64,000 bases of DNA, from contig CM053140.1 in the NCBI GenBank assembly GCA_028571685.1, forward strand, positions 24,719,501 through 24,783,500, given 5' to 3'. This stretch comes from Heterohyrax brucei. Its lineage: Eukaryota; Chordata; Mammalia; Hyracoidea; Procaviidae. The notes below the pieces were generated by a model. The model was not told where the DNA came from. It saw only the letters and a list, made by a program, of their open reading frames with translations, and did no database searches. This document shows, one piece after another, positions 1 through 8,830 of this stretch. The translations under genes were made by a program, and so were the position numbers. Position 1 is the stretch's first letter. Each line of letters starts with the position of its first letter.

Positions 1-905
1 TAGTCGAACCATCCTAATTGGCATTCTGCCATTTTCTGAAGCCCTGTTTATTGCCAGTGCTTTCAGTGCTGCTTGGACTTCTTTCAATATTGTTGGTTCT
101 TGATTATATGCTAACCCCCCTAAATGGTTGAATGTCAACTAATTCTTTTTGGTGCATTCCTTCTGTCTTCTTTTGCTGTTTCCTTCATTGTTCAATATTT
201 TGTCCATAGAATCCTTCAGTACTGCAAGTCACACCTTGAACTTTTTCTTCAGTTCTTTCAGCTTGAGAAATGCCTAGTGGTTTTTTAACTCCAGGTCTTT
301 GCACATTCGTTATAATACTTTACTTTGTCTTCTCAAACCATCCTTTGAAATCTTCTGTTTAAGTCTTTTACTTCATTATTCTATTGCTTCCATTTGCTTT
401 AACTACTTGACTTTCAAGAGCAAGTTTCAGAGTCTCTTCTGGCATCCGTTTTGGGCTTTTCTTTCTTTTATTGTCTTTTTAATAATCCTTTGCCCCTAGA
501 GTCGCCATGAGTCGGATCTGACTCAACGGCACTTGGCTTGGCTTGCTTCCTTCATGTATGATGTCCCTTCTGTCATTTCACAGCTCATCTGGTTTTCCAT
601 TATGAGTGTTCTGTGTGTCAAATCTATTCTTAAGATGGTCTTTAAACGCAGATGGTGTATACTGAAGATCAGACTTTGGGATCTGGTGGACTTGTTTAAA
701 TTCTCTTCACCTTCAGCCTGTATTTGTGTATATAAGCAATTGATGGTCTATTCCACAGTAGGCCTCTGGCCTTGGTCCAGCTGATGATATTGAGCTTCTC
801 CATCATGTCTTTCAAAAGATGCAGTCACTTTGATTCCTATGTATTTCATACTATGAGGTTCGTGTGTGTAGTCACTGTTTATGATGAAAAGGTATTTTAA
901 GTGAA
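1..905 (-). mobile_element. RTE/BovB LINE fragment, internal part
   Basis: This stretch reads as the antisense of an RTE LINE. It carries recognisable blocks found again at 27120-27860 and 39540-40080, for example GAGCAAGTTTCAGAGTCTCTTC near 420-440 and GATATTGAGCTTCTCCATCAT near 788. The 5' direction of the element lies to the right. It is open at the window edge and is interrupted at about 487-540 by a short SINE tail. The frames are broken and it encodes no intact protein. The family assignment is from recognition of the repeated sequence, not from a database search. Confidence 0.8.
487..540 (+). mobile_element. Ultra-short SINE fragment with CTTGG-type tail
   Basis: About 54 bases interrupt the RTE. 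They read, in sense, CCCCTAGAGTCGCCATGAGT, then a GAGTC/GACTC-type hairpin, then GGCACTTGGCTTGGC. The same short sequence occurs at 12885-12912, 32898-32926, 58712-58742 and 59597-59654. It resembles the 3' end of AfroSINE but with a different terminal simple repeat. The boundaries are approximate because no clear target duplication was found here. Confidence 0.6.
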
Positions 906-921
906 AAGACCATTGCTGCTG

Positions 922-1145
922 TTGTTGTTAGGTTCCATCAAGTCCATTCTGACTCACAGAGACCGTATACACAATAGAATAAAACACTGCTCAGTCCTGT
1001 GCCATGCCCACAGTCATTCTTATGTTTAAGCCCATTGTTGCAGCCACTGTGTCAATCCATCTTGTTAATGGTCTCCCTCTTTTTTGATGACCCTCTACCT
1101 TACCAAGCATGATATCCTTCACCAGGGATTGATCTCTCCTGAGAC
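922..1145 (-). mobile_element. RTE LINE 3' end
   Basis: The block starts with the antisense RTE tail (TGTTGTTGTTAGG at 927) and continues through the standard 3' region (CATGCCCACAGTCATTCTTATG near 1002, CCACTGTGTCAATCCATCTTG near 1046). It is a 5'-truncated copy of about 220 bases with no coding capacity. Confidence 0.85.
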
Positions 1146-1384
1146 TATGTCAAATGGAAAAACACTGGAATCAGGGATCACAGAGGATAACTTCAGAGTC
1201 CATCGCATACCTGGAACAAACAATATCACTGCTGTAATGTGATTCTCACATTCTTGATCCATTAAATCAGAATAATGGTACCAATTTATATAGTGATAGG
1301 ATTGAATTAAATTAGAGTAATTGAATTATTTTGTTTTACTTGAAACCATAATCAACAGTCAAGAAACTACAGTCAAGAAATCAG

Positions 1385-1895
1385 AGTGTATTACTGTATT
1401 GGGCTAATCTGCCACAAAAGACCTCTTTACAGTGTTAAAAAGCAAAGATGTCACTTTCAGGACTAAGGTGTGCCTGAACCAAGCCATAATATTTTTAATC
1501 ACCTCATATGCCTTCAACAGCTGCACAATGAATAAGGAACATTTAACAGGAACTGATATATTTGAATTATGGTGTTGGCGAAGAATACTAAATATACCAT
1601 GGACTGCCAGAAGAACAAATAAATCTGTCTTGGAATAAGTACAGCCAGAGTGCTCCTTAGAAGTGAGGATGGTGAGACTGAATCTCATGTACTTTGGGCA
1701 TGTTATCAGGAGTGACCAGTCCCTGGGGAACGACATCATGCTTGGTAGGCACTCAGTGGAAAAGGGAAAGACCCTGCCACTATGGGCTCAAGCATAACAA
1801 CAATCATGAGAATAGCACTGAACTGAGCAGTGTTTCCTTCTGTTGTTCACAGGGTCACTATGAGTTGGAACTGACTCAGCAGCACTTAATGACAA
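1385..1895 (+). mobile_element. RTE LINE 3' fragment
   Basis: The sense strand encodes the end of the RTE reverse-transcriptase protein in broken frames, with recognisable residues such as CWRRILNIPWTARRTN (about 1570-1620). It then runs into the 3' tail GGTCACTATGAGTTGGAACT. It is 5'-truncated and inactive. A comparable fragment lies at 61600-62190. Confidence 0.85.
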
Positions 1896-1977
1896 AAATG
1901 ATTGAATTAAATAAAATGATAAATATAAAATATCTGACTTGTGCCTACTATTTGTTTTTAAGTGCCTATGATTAGTC

Positions 1978-2146
1978 TGGAAACTCTGGTGGCATAGTGG
2001 GTTAACTGCTGTGCCTGCTAACCAAAAGGTTTGCAGTTCAAATCCACCAGCTGCTCTTTGGAAACTCCATGGGGGCAGTTCTACTCTGACCTATAGGGCT
2101 ACCATGAGTTGGACCCAAATTGATGGCAGTGGGTTTGTTTTTTTGG
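1978..2146 (+). mobile_element. AfroSINE, full-length-like
   Basis: The copy has the typical head (ACTCTGGTGGCATAGTGGGT), the box CTAACCAAAAGGTTTGCAG and the RTE-like end CTACCATGAGTTGGACC. A target duplication TATGATTAGTC flanks it, at about 1967-1977 and 2150-2160. AfroSINEs are tRNA-derived SINEs of Afrotheria thought to be mobilised by RTE; that point is family knowledge. Confidence 0.85.
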
Positions 2147-2263
2147 TTTATGATTAGTCAGTGAATTTTCTGATTCATTATATTTAAATCTCTCACAGAT
2201 TAATTTCCTACCTCTTCACCATCACTTCCACTGTGCTATTTACTCCCCTCTTCATCTCTTGAT

Positions 2264-2425
2264 GGAGTCCTGGTGGTGTGATGGGTTAAGAGCTTGGTTG
2301 CTAACCAAAATGTTGGCAGTTTGGTTCCACCAGCCAGTCCTTGGAAACTCTTTGGGGCCATTCTACTCCATCCTATGGGATCACTAGGAGTCAAAATCAG
2401 CTCAACTGCTGTGGCTTTAACAAGA
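2264..2425 (+). mobile_element. AfroSINE
   Basis: The head GGAGTCCTGGTGGTGTGATG and the middle block CTAACCAAAATGTTGGCAG are followed by CCTATGGGATCACTAGGAGT. It is an older, diverged copy in plus orientation. Confidence 0.8.
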
Positions 2426-2435
2426 GCAAAATACT

Positions 2436-2590
2436 TGTTGCTGGCAAGTCAATATTGGCTCCTAGCAAACCCACAGTGCAAAGTAGAACTGCCCAGTAGA
2501 GCTTTCAAGGAGTGACTGGTGTATTCAAACTGCTGACTTTTGGTTAGCAGCCCACCTCTTATACATTGAGCCTCCAGGATAATAGTATGT
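2436..2590 (-). mobile_element. AfroSINE, antisense
   Basis: The antisense of the SINE reads from GCAAAGTAGAACTGCCCAGT through TTTTGGTTAGCAGCCCACC to GAGCCTCCAGG. It sits directly next to the plus-strand copy at 2264-2425, so the two make a small inverted pair. Confidence 0.75.
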
Positions 2591-2855
2591 TGCTTATGCC
2601 GACCTGGGGTAATTTTTTCCTGATGTAAATATTGCTTGAGTCTCCACTAATTTCAGAATTAAGTACCAACCCTATAGCTAAAATATAAGGCTGTCTGTTA
2701 TATGGCTCCTGCTTACATAGCCAAACTCATGTTTCATTCTTCATCCTTCAAGGGTAGTCAGATATTAAGAAATGTGTGCAATTTCCTTAACTCACCTGAA
2801 AACCCATTGTCATTGAGTCACCTTTTCAGAAGCCCACTGCTAACATCTTTCTCCT

Positions 2856-2937
2856 GTGGAGTACTTGGTGGATTCAAATTGCTGAGCTTTTGATTAACAG
2901 CCAAGCACTTAACCACTGCACCACCAGGGCTCCTTAA
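2856..2937 (-). mobile_element. AfroSINE fragment, antisense
   Basis: The sequence from GGAGTACTTGGTGGATTCAA to CTTAACCACTGCACCACCAG is the antisense 5' half of AfroSINE. The RTE-like 3' half is missing. Confidence 0.75.
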
Positions 2938-3739
2938 GCACACCTTACAGTTTAATTTATCCATGTGCTTACTTGCCTGCTTCACCGTTTATGGACTACT
3001 GTTACCTATTCTCCACCTGGAAGAATGCGAACTCTTCCTTCAGGCTCAGTACCAATATAACATTCTCTATAAATCCTTTATTAACTTCCAAAGGAAGAAG
3101 TGACTACTTTTAAATCCAAATTGCTAGAACTACCAACACCACCTCAGGATATTGTATTCAATTATTTCCATGTTTCACTCCTTGTTTAGACTGTGAGTTC
3201 CTTGAGAAAAGGAAGAATATTTTACTCATTTCTTTATCTGCAGAATATAACTGAATGCCTACCACCCAGTATTTGCTGAATAAGTATCTGTTGAATGACT
3301 AAAAGAACAGATAGTTGTATGAGGTTAATTATGTATTTCTAATAATGGAAGAGAAAGGAGAAGCAGTGAAACAAAGAGAAATACTATTGAGGGAGAGAGA
3401 CTCTATAATTCAGAATTTAGGGGAGACAAATCAGAGAAATCACATACTTTAGTGTATCCAAAATCACCCTCCAGCTCTCCTTAATTTGTTGTCTTCGTTA
3501 ATGCCATCAATTTATCAATAATAAAACAACTTCTATGCACAATTTGAAATCTTGCAAGAACTGTGAAGATGTTGTGGCTCACCTAGATATCATCAAAGAA
3601 GACTGAGTTCACAAGCAGTTTCTTCCTTAGATGATGTGTCAAATCAGGAGCTCTACACCAAGAAGGGCAGGGAGATGGAACCACTTAAGATGCCTCTGGA
3701 AGACGTAATTTGTTTTCAGGTGTTTTTGAATCACCTGAG

Positions 3740-3915
3740 ATGAAGTTCTCTGGTGGAGCACTTGTTAAAGCTATTACTAACTGAGAGGTTGGAGGTTAAA
3801 AAGTGCTTGTAGTTCTTCCACAGCAGAAAGATGTGGCAATCTGCTTCTATGGAGCTTCACAGCCTTGGAAATCCTGTGGGGTTGCTATAAGTCAGAATCA
3901 ACTTGATGACAGTAA
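3740..3915 (+). mobile_element. Diverged AfroSINE subtype
   Basis: The copy reads TTCTCTGGTGGAGCACTTG, has a middle insert GCAGAAAGATGTGGCAATCT and ends with CTATAAGTCAGAATCAACTT. The insert-bearing type recurs near 53955 and 58220, so at least two SINE subtypes are present in the window. Confidence 0.7.
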
Positions 3916-4311
3916 GTTTTTTTTGAAAAGTGTAGAATTACTACAGCTGTGGTTTTAAGGTTTGAATTCCCATGAGTCTCATTAATGAAGTATTCTTTTA
4001 CCTCTCTACTTCCTGAGAGATTTAGTTCTCTGGAACTAGAAGAGTAAGACAAAACGTAAACTCGTACTAGATTTAATCCTTGAGAGATAGCTATGGATAT
4101 CAATACATCTCTTATTGCAGTAAAATTCTTTTTCCTGGAGTAGATCACTTCCCTTTAGATGTGGATTCTAGTGTTGCAGTGTACTCCATGAAGATGGCTC
4201 CACTACTGATTCTGAAGGGAGATTCTGGCCACATAAAAATGACTCCTATCTTTAGTTTGTTTTCTCTGGTGTTGGTTAAAAGTCCTAGGACCTGCCTCTC
4301 TCATTAACACT

Positions 4312-4984
4312 TCTCTTTAGTTCACTGTTTCCCCCTTTTGCCTCTCTGTAGGCAATATCTATTTAACTTCATTCAGTCATTTGTTCTTTTAGTTGTTCAA
4401 GAAATACTCATTCAGCAATTGCTGTATGGTAGACACTAAACTATGCTGTGGGGTGAAGAAAAAAGTAAAATATTGTTCCTTCCCTCAAAGACCCTACAGT
4501 TTAAAAAAAGGAAAGACATGGAAATAAAATAAATACATTTAGGTTGCAGTGCAATATTATTTACTTGGATCCAGAAACTAACCAATAATTCCTTGGAGGT
4601 TAGAAATAGCTTCACAGTGTTGATAATTATAGTGAAACTTGAAAGAAGATTTTAGTTCTTTCAGATGGAAAAGTGGGTTTTGTTTGTCTTGCTTTGGCTC
4701 CAGATGTGCAGTCTTCTCTGTCAAACCACTAGCTGACCAGTAAGATAGAGAAATTTCAGATTTTACAAGTCAAAACAATTCAGAATTGTGATAGTTTAGA
4801 AAACTTATTAATCAAATACAACCCATAGCAAACAACAAAAAATCCTGCAGTGCGAAGAGACTCAGTCTCCAAATTTACCACATCATAATTTTTAAACTGT
4901 CCAATACTACACAAAAAATTATGAGACATGAAGTAAGTAAGAAAATATGGTCCATTGTCAGGGAAAATTTCAATCTGACCTTGC
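4312..4984. other. No gene or repeat recognised
   Basis: This AT-rich stretch has only short, unconvincing open frames and no repeat that I could place. It lies to the right of segmental copy 1 and to the left of an RTE fragment. Confidence 0.5.
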
Positions 4985-5160
4985 ATACGAGCAGTTTGAT
5001 GGTCTGTTCCACAGTCAGCACCTGGTCTTGTTTGGACTGATGATATTGAGCTTCTCCATCATTTCTTTTCACAGATGTAGTTGATTTGATTCCTGTGTTC
5101 CATTTGGCTAGGTCCATGCGTATAGTCACTTTTTATGTTGGTTACTTTCTACAGTCACCC
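4985..5160 (-). mobile_element. RTE LINE internal fragment
   Basis: The antisense RTE block with CCACAGTCAGCACCTGGTCTTG and GATATTGAGCTTCTCCATCAT matches 27808-27860 and 740-810. It is separate from the RTE copy that starts at 5174, because it comes from a more 5' part of the element. Confidence 0.75.
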
Positions 5161-5173
5161 ACACAGTAACTAT

Positions 5174-5975
5174 TGTTGTTGTTAGGCACCATCAAGTCAG
5201 TTCCAACTCATAGCGGCCCTATGAACAACAGAACAAACCACTGTCTGGTCTTGCGCCATGTCTGCAATTGTTTTTATGCTTAAGCCCATTGTTGTGGCCA
5301 CTGTGTCAATCCACCTCCTCAAGGGTCTTCTTCTTTCTCGCTGACCCTCCACTCTGCTGAGCATGATGTCCTTCTCTAGGGACTGATCCTTCCTGAAACA
5401 TGTCCAAAGTATGTAAGATGCAGTCTTGCCATCTTTGCTTCCAAGGGGCGCTCTGGTTGTACTTCTTCCAGAACAGATCTGTTTGTTCTTTTGGCAGTCC
5501 ATGGTACACTCAATATTCTTCTCCAACACCACATTTCAAAGGCATCAGTTCTTCTTCTGTCTTCTTTGTTCATTGTGCAGCTTTTGCATGCATATGATGT
5601 GATTGAAAATACCATGGTGTGGGCGAGGTGCAGCTTAGTCTTAAAGGTGACATCTTTACTTTTCAGTACTTGAAAGAGGTCCTTGGCAGCAGATTTTCCC
5701 AATACAATGCATCTTTTGATTTTTTGACTGTTGCTTCCATGGGTGTTGATTGTGGACCTAAGTAAAATGAAATCCTTGACAATCTCAATCCTTTCTCCAT
5801 TTATGAAGATGTTGCTTACTGGTCCAGCTGTGAGAGTTTTTGTTTTCTTGATGTTGAGGTGCAATCCATACTGAAGGCTGTGGTCCTTGATCTTCAGCAG
5901 TAAGTGTTTCAAATTTTCACTTTCAGCAAGTTGAAGTCGTGTCATCTGTGTAATTCAGATTGTTAATGAGTCAGC
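5174..5975 (-). mobile_element. RTE LINE, 3' part of a copy split by an ERV
   Basis: The tail TTGTTGTTAGGCACCATCAA is at 5173. A 189-codon antisense frame (5376-5945) encodes the C-terminal part of RTE reverse transcriptase, with residues such as SLQYGLHLNIKKTKT and CWRRILSVPWTAKRTN. The copy is interrupted at 5976 by an endogenous retrovirus and resumes at 10250. The C-terminal 189 residues are open, but the rest of the protein is frameshifted, so this is a dead copy. Confidence 0.9.
5970..5975. repeat. ERV target site duplication, left copy
   Basis: GTCAGC directly precedes the TGTGGGG start of the left LTR. The same hexamer follows the right LTR at 10244-10249. Six bases is the usual size for betaretrovirus-like elements. 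Removing the ERV and one hexamer restores a continuous RTE sequence. Confidence 0.85.
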
Positions 5976-6228
5976 TGTGGGGCGCGGCACCCGGGCCCTG
6001 CGCCCCACCCTAGAGCGCCAAGATGGTGCCTACCCCTGGTGCCCCACCCGAAGCCACATCCTGTTGATCCCCAAGTACGGAGTGCTGCGCATGCGGCGAT
6101 CGCAGGCCTGCATGGGTGTGGAGAGAGCTGATTGGTGTTTGCGGACGCCCATATATACCCCTGGTTGGAGAAAATAAAGGAGCTTTTTCTGCAGAACAAA
6201 AGCAGCTCACAGCGTGGTCCTTTGTGTC
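5976..6228 (+). repeat. Truncated A-type LTR
   Basis: It starts TGTGGGGCGCGGCACCC. It has a TATA-like CATATATACCCC near 6149 and a poly(A) signal AATAAA near 6173. It stops inside U5, where it meets the inverted LTR at a shared TGTC (6225-6228). Its 5' half differs from the B-type LTR, but it shares CAAGATGGYGCC with it. About the last 45 bases of U5, as judged from the inverted copy, are absent. Confidence 0.75.
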
Positions 6229-6510
6229 GCTGCCCCCTTGATGCTGCCCCCAGCCGTCCAGCGGGAAGGATGCAGGACACAAAGGACCACGCTGTGAGCC
6301 ACTTTTGTTCTGCAGAAAAAGCTCCTTTATTTTCTCCAACCAGGGGTATATATGGGCGTCCACAAACACCAATCAGCTCTCTCCACACCCATGCAGCCAC
6401 TGCTCACAAGCATGCGCTATGAAAGCCCTAAGTCTGGTAAACAGGGGTGTGGAATAAGGAGGGGCTCCGGCCTTGGGCACCATCTTGGGCCGGACGCTCC
6501 GCTCCCCACA
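6225..6510 (-). repeat. Inverted mosaic LTR (B-type 5' half, A-type 3' half)
   Basis: Read on the minus strand it starts TGTGGGGAGCGG at 6510 and ends GCAGCGACA at 6225. Its first half matches the LTR at 6681-6981, as far as GAGCAGTGGCTGC. Its second half matches the left LTR, with GGGTGTGGAGAGAGCTGATT, a TATA-like box and AATAAA. A polypurine tract (minus-strand AAGGGGGAGA, 6511-6520) adjoins its 5' end. It is therefore a complete 3'-type LTR lying backwards inside the element. Confidence 0.8.
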
Positions 6511-6797
6511 TCTCCCCCTTCCCGGAGAGCTTACCCCGCTAGCCACCCGCCTCAAAGGGCGTCACATGATGGGGCTCAACAGGGGTCCGGGTCCCTCATA
6601 CGGGCCACCACTTGGGCCCCATCGTGTGACGCCCTTTGAGGCGGGTCGCTAGCGGGGTAAGCTCTCCGGGAAGGGGGAGATGTGGGGAGCGGAGCGTCCG
6701 GCCCAAGATGGCGCCCAAGGCCGGAGCCCCTCCTTATTCCACACCCCTGTTTACCAGACTTAGGGCTTTCATAGCACATGCTTGTGAGCAGTGGCTG
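6394..6797. repeat. Large inverted repeat (arms about 182 bases)
   Basis: The left arm is 6394-6575 and the right arm is 6616-6797, separated by about 40 bases. The arms contain mirrored LTR starts, polypurine tracts and a short internal stretch (GACGCCCTTTGAGGCGGG). The spacer and its edge contain GGGCCACCACTT, the reverse complement of the sequence that follows the direct LTR at 6981-6992. Two internal-to-LTR segments therefore meet head to head. Confidence 0.85.
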
Positions 6798-6981
6798 CTG
6801 GTCAGCCTATTGAGAGCCCTGCTTTCGGAGGACGTGGCCTATGATGATTGGAGGAACCTTGGGGATAAAAGCATGTGGGGGCCGGGTGTAGGACAAAGAA
6901 GAATAAAGCAAGCAACTTGCAAAGCGGCTCGTATCCGTGTGTCCTGTCTTCTTTCCGCTGGCAGGCAGTTAGGCAGCGACA
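6681..6981 (+). repeat. B-type LTR (5' of the internal region)
   Basis: This 301-base LTR starts TGTGGGGAGCGG and ends AGGCAGCGACA. It has TATA-like GGGATAAAAGC near 6861 and AATAAA near 6901. It differs from the right LTR (9943-10243) at about 11 positions by eye, or roughly 96% identity. It is preceded by a polypurine tract, which normally precedes a 3' LTR, so it is not a simple 5' LTR. Confidence 0.85.
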
Positions 6982-6983
6982 AG

Positions 6984-7002
6984 TGGTGGCCCGGACGGGG
7001 AC
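6984..7002 (+). promoter_or_regulatory. Putative primer-binding site
   Basis: TGGTGGCCCGGACGGGGAC lies two bases after the LTR end, where a retroviral primer-binding site is expected, and it starts with TGG as such sites do. I cannot assign the matching tRNA with confidence. Confidence 0.55.
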
Positions 7003-7060
7003 TCTTCGATCTCTCTAAGCCCCCCGGCCCCCCGTGAGCCCAAGAGGAGCAGCGCTGGCA

Positions 7061-7240
7061 AGTCCCCGGGTAAGAGGGGCAATCTCAAGTCCCCAGGTAA
7101 GAGGGGCAATCTCAAGTCCCCGGGTAAGAGGGGCAATCTCAAGTTCTCCGGGTAAGAAGAGACCATCAGGAGGGGAAGTTCTCCGGGTAAGGGGAGACCA
7201 TCGGGAGGGGAAGTTCTCCGGGGAATCGGAGACCATAGCC
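7061..7240 (+). repeat. Leader tandem repeats carrying GGTAAG splice-donor motifs
   Basis: There are three 27-base units (7061, 7088, 7115) followed by two 35-base units (7142, 7177) and a decayed third unit (7212-7240). Five of them contain GGTAAG, at 7069, 7096, 7123, 7151 and 7186. GGTAAG matches the consensus 5' splice site. In retroviruses the major splice donor lies in this part of the leader, so the donor region appears to have been amplified. Confidence 0.8.
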
Positions 7241-7328
7241 AAGTGCACTAAGCACCGGCAGAGCCCGGGGTGGGGAGCGCCGGGCGGGAGCGGGGTAGTT
7301 GTCGTGGGAGGTTAGTTTCACTTTCGCC

Positions 7329-8594
7329 ATGGGGAATCAGCCGTCAGCCAGACACCTTCAGAATGCCTGTAAGAGTTTGTTTAAGCAGCATGGCATTGGT
7401 ATAAAGCAGGCTATGCTGGAACGCTTCCTCTTGGCGGTGGAGGAAGTGGCCCCCTGGTTTTTGGTGTCTGGTCATCTTACTGTTGCCACATGGATAAAAC
7501 TGGGGAAGGACCTCACAGCAGCTGATACCAGCGGTACATTGCCTCCAGGAGTAATGGGCATCTGGATACTTATTTTGACCTGTTTGGAGGACGAGTCTGG
7601 TGTATTTCAACGATGTTTGCAGAAGGGACAATCAGCTTTAGAGCAAGTTAAGGAGGAACACTCCCAGCAGAGCAGTGTCTGCAGAGAACAAAAGAGCAGT
7701 GTCTGCAGAGAACAAAAGAGCAGTGTCTGCAGAGAACAAAAGAGCAGTGTCTGCAGAGAACAAAATGTAGAACAGAAAGTGAGTGAGTCAGAGGGGGAGG
7801 AGAGTGCAGAGGAGTCAGAGGAGAAGAAAGTGGAAGAAATGGCGAGCCGTTTTGGGCGTCTCCGTCTGACATCCCTGAAACCCTCAGTGCCGGAGCTGCC
7901 CAAGAAACCGCTGGATTTACATCAGGATACACCCCCACCTTATAACCTGAATAAAAAACAGCTTAGAACAGGGACCGAAGGATCAGGCAGAAGTTTCTGC
8001 CCCGAGGTATGGAGAGAAGTGCCGTACACCATGGGTGCTTTTCCAGTGTTTCAGGATCAGCAGGGCAATAGATACTATGAGCCCCTAGATTGGAAGATAG
8101 TTAAAAACATAGTGGAGGGAGTGAGAACATATGGTGTGGCCGCCTCCTTTGTGATAGACTCGTTAGATAACCTACGTAGGTATGCTATGACCCCAGAAGA
8201 CTGGCAGAATCTAGCTCGTGCTTGTCTCACATCGGGCCAGTACTTAGACTGGAAGTCTCTTGTAATTGAGTTTGCCATAGAGCAGGCGGCCCGAAACGCC
8301 CGCAATGGTCAGCAGGCCTGGGATGTAGACATGCTGATGGGCCAAGGGCGCTTTACTAACCAGCAGACTGGCTATCCTCAACAGGTGACGAGCAAGTTAA
8401 TAACATCGAGCAGGTCATTAGCACAGCTGCCCTTAGGCGGCATGATTCCAACGCTGAAATTCAGCTGTGCATTCTCCCCTCACCTAATCAACCTACAGGG
8501 ACCCTATGGCAGGGGGGCCCACTTTACTGGATCCATCCTAGAATTTCATCAGGGAAAAGCATTACTTGGTACCCTGCTGCAGTTGCCCAACTAG
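7329..8594 (+). pseudogene. gag: ERV gag, truncated, with C-terminal out-of-frame tail
   Basis: The open frame from ATG at 7329 encodes 421 residues. I prefer this start over the ATG at 7299 because it gives MGNQPS, an N-myristoylation signal typical of Gag. Residues 1-100 resemble betaretroviral matrix (PWFLVSGHLTVATWIKLGKD). Residues 115-146 are four copies of SSVCREQK. An acidic stretch follows, and a PPPY late-domain motif lies at residues 202-205. Residues from about 224 to 352 resemble the capsid N-terminal domain (VFQDQQGNRYYEPLDWK). The capsid C-terminal domain and nucleocapsid are deleted. The last 70 residues are pol sequence read in the wrong frame. The product, if made, would be a partial Gag; expression is unknown. 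Confidence 0.8.
7671..7766 (+). repeat. In-frame 24-base tandem repeat in gag (4 copies)
   Basis: The units start at 7671, 7695, 7719 and 7743, and each encodes SSVCREQK. They are almost identical in DNA, which indicates recent amplification or homogenisation. The length is a multiple of three, so the frame is kept. Confidence 0.95.
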
Positions 8595-8830
8595 CCCTAC
8601 TAGGACTCCAGGCTTGTACTCAGATCTTCGGGTCGCCCCCTTCAAAAGTGGTCGTACCCTACACAAGAGAGCAAGTACAGACACTTGGTGTGGCAAGTGA
8701 TGATTGGGCAATATTGCTGTTCATCTTCCAAGGCAATGTTGACAATCATTACCCAAAGGACCCTCTCTTACAGTTTATGGAAAAACATCCTGTTGTGTTC
8801 CCGAAGTTGACTTCTAACAAAATCTTTGAA
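8387..8830 (+). pseudogene. pol: ERV pol remnant (reverse transcriptase connection region)
   Basis: In the -1 frame relative to gag the sequence stays open and carries residues typical of the betaretroviral RT connection domain: PTGTLWQGGPLYWIHP near 8483, VPYTREQ near 8654 and DDWAI and VDNHYPKD near 8700-8760. It is joined directly to the capsid region of gag by a deletion near 8385. Protease, the RT fingers, palm and catalytic region are absent, and RNase H and integrase do not follow. It is non-functional. Confidence 0.75.

Larger units (their letters stand above)
2600..4080. repeat. Segmental duplication block, copy 1 of 3
   Basis: Non-repeat sequence here is matched in order at about 36280-38240 and 59520-61140. 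Shared landmarks include CTTCCAAAGGAAGAAGTGACT (3086) with CCTCCAAAGGAAAAAGTGACT (37068), and GTGAAACAAAGAGAAATACT (3367) with GTAAAACAAAGAGAAATGCT (37741) and GTGAAACAAAGACAACTGCT (60586). The landmark GAGATTTAGTTCTCTGGAACTAGAAGAG (4017) is matched near 38221 and 61112. No gene is seen in it. It marks the left side of an OR-containing unit. Confidence 0.8.

Noticed and set aside
1978-2146. tRNA gene, because the SINE head resembles a tRNA promoter
   Set aside because: The sequence follows the AfroSINE pattern with target duplications and cannot fold as a complete tRNA as far as I can see.
5376-5945. Long minus-strand open frame of 189 codons as a cellular gene
   Set aside because: The residues are those of RTE reverse transcriptase, and the same protein recurs in many broken copies in the window. 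It is listed as part of the LINE.
5963-6400. Several overlapping GC-rich open frames (up to 145 codons) on both strands
   Set aside because: They arise from the inverted LTR pieces. Mirrored protein sequence on both strands is a by-product of the palindrome, and nothing in them resembles a known domain.
6132-6639. Repeated frames encoding VFADAHIYPWLEKIKELFLQ as a possible conserved protein
   Set aside because: The sequence covers the LTR TATA and poly(A) region in both orientations. It is regulatory DNA, not coding.
7061-7240. CRISPR-like array
   Set aside because: The repeats are directly adjacent without unique spacers and lie in an ERV leader of a mammalian genome.
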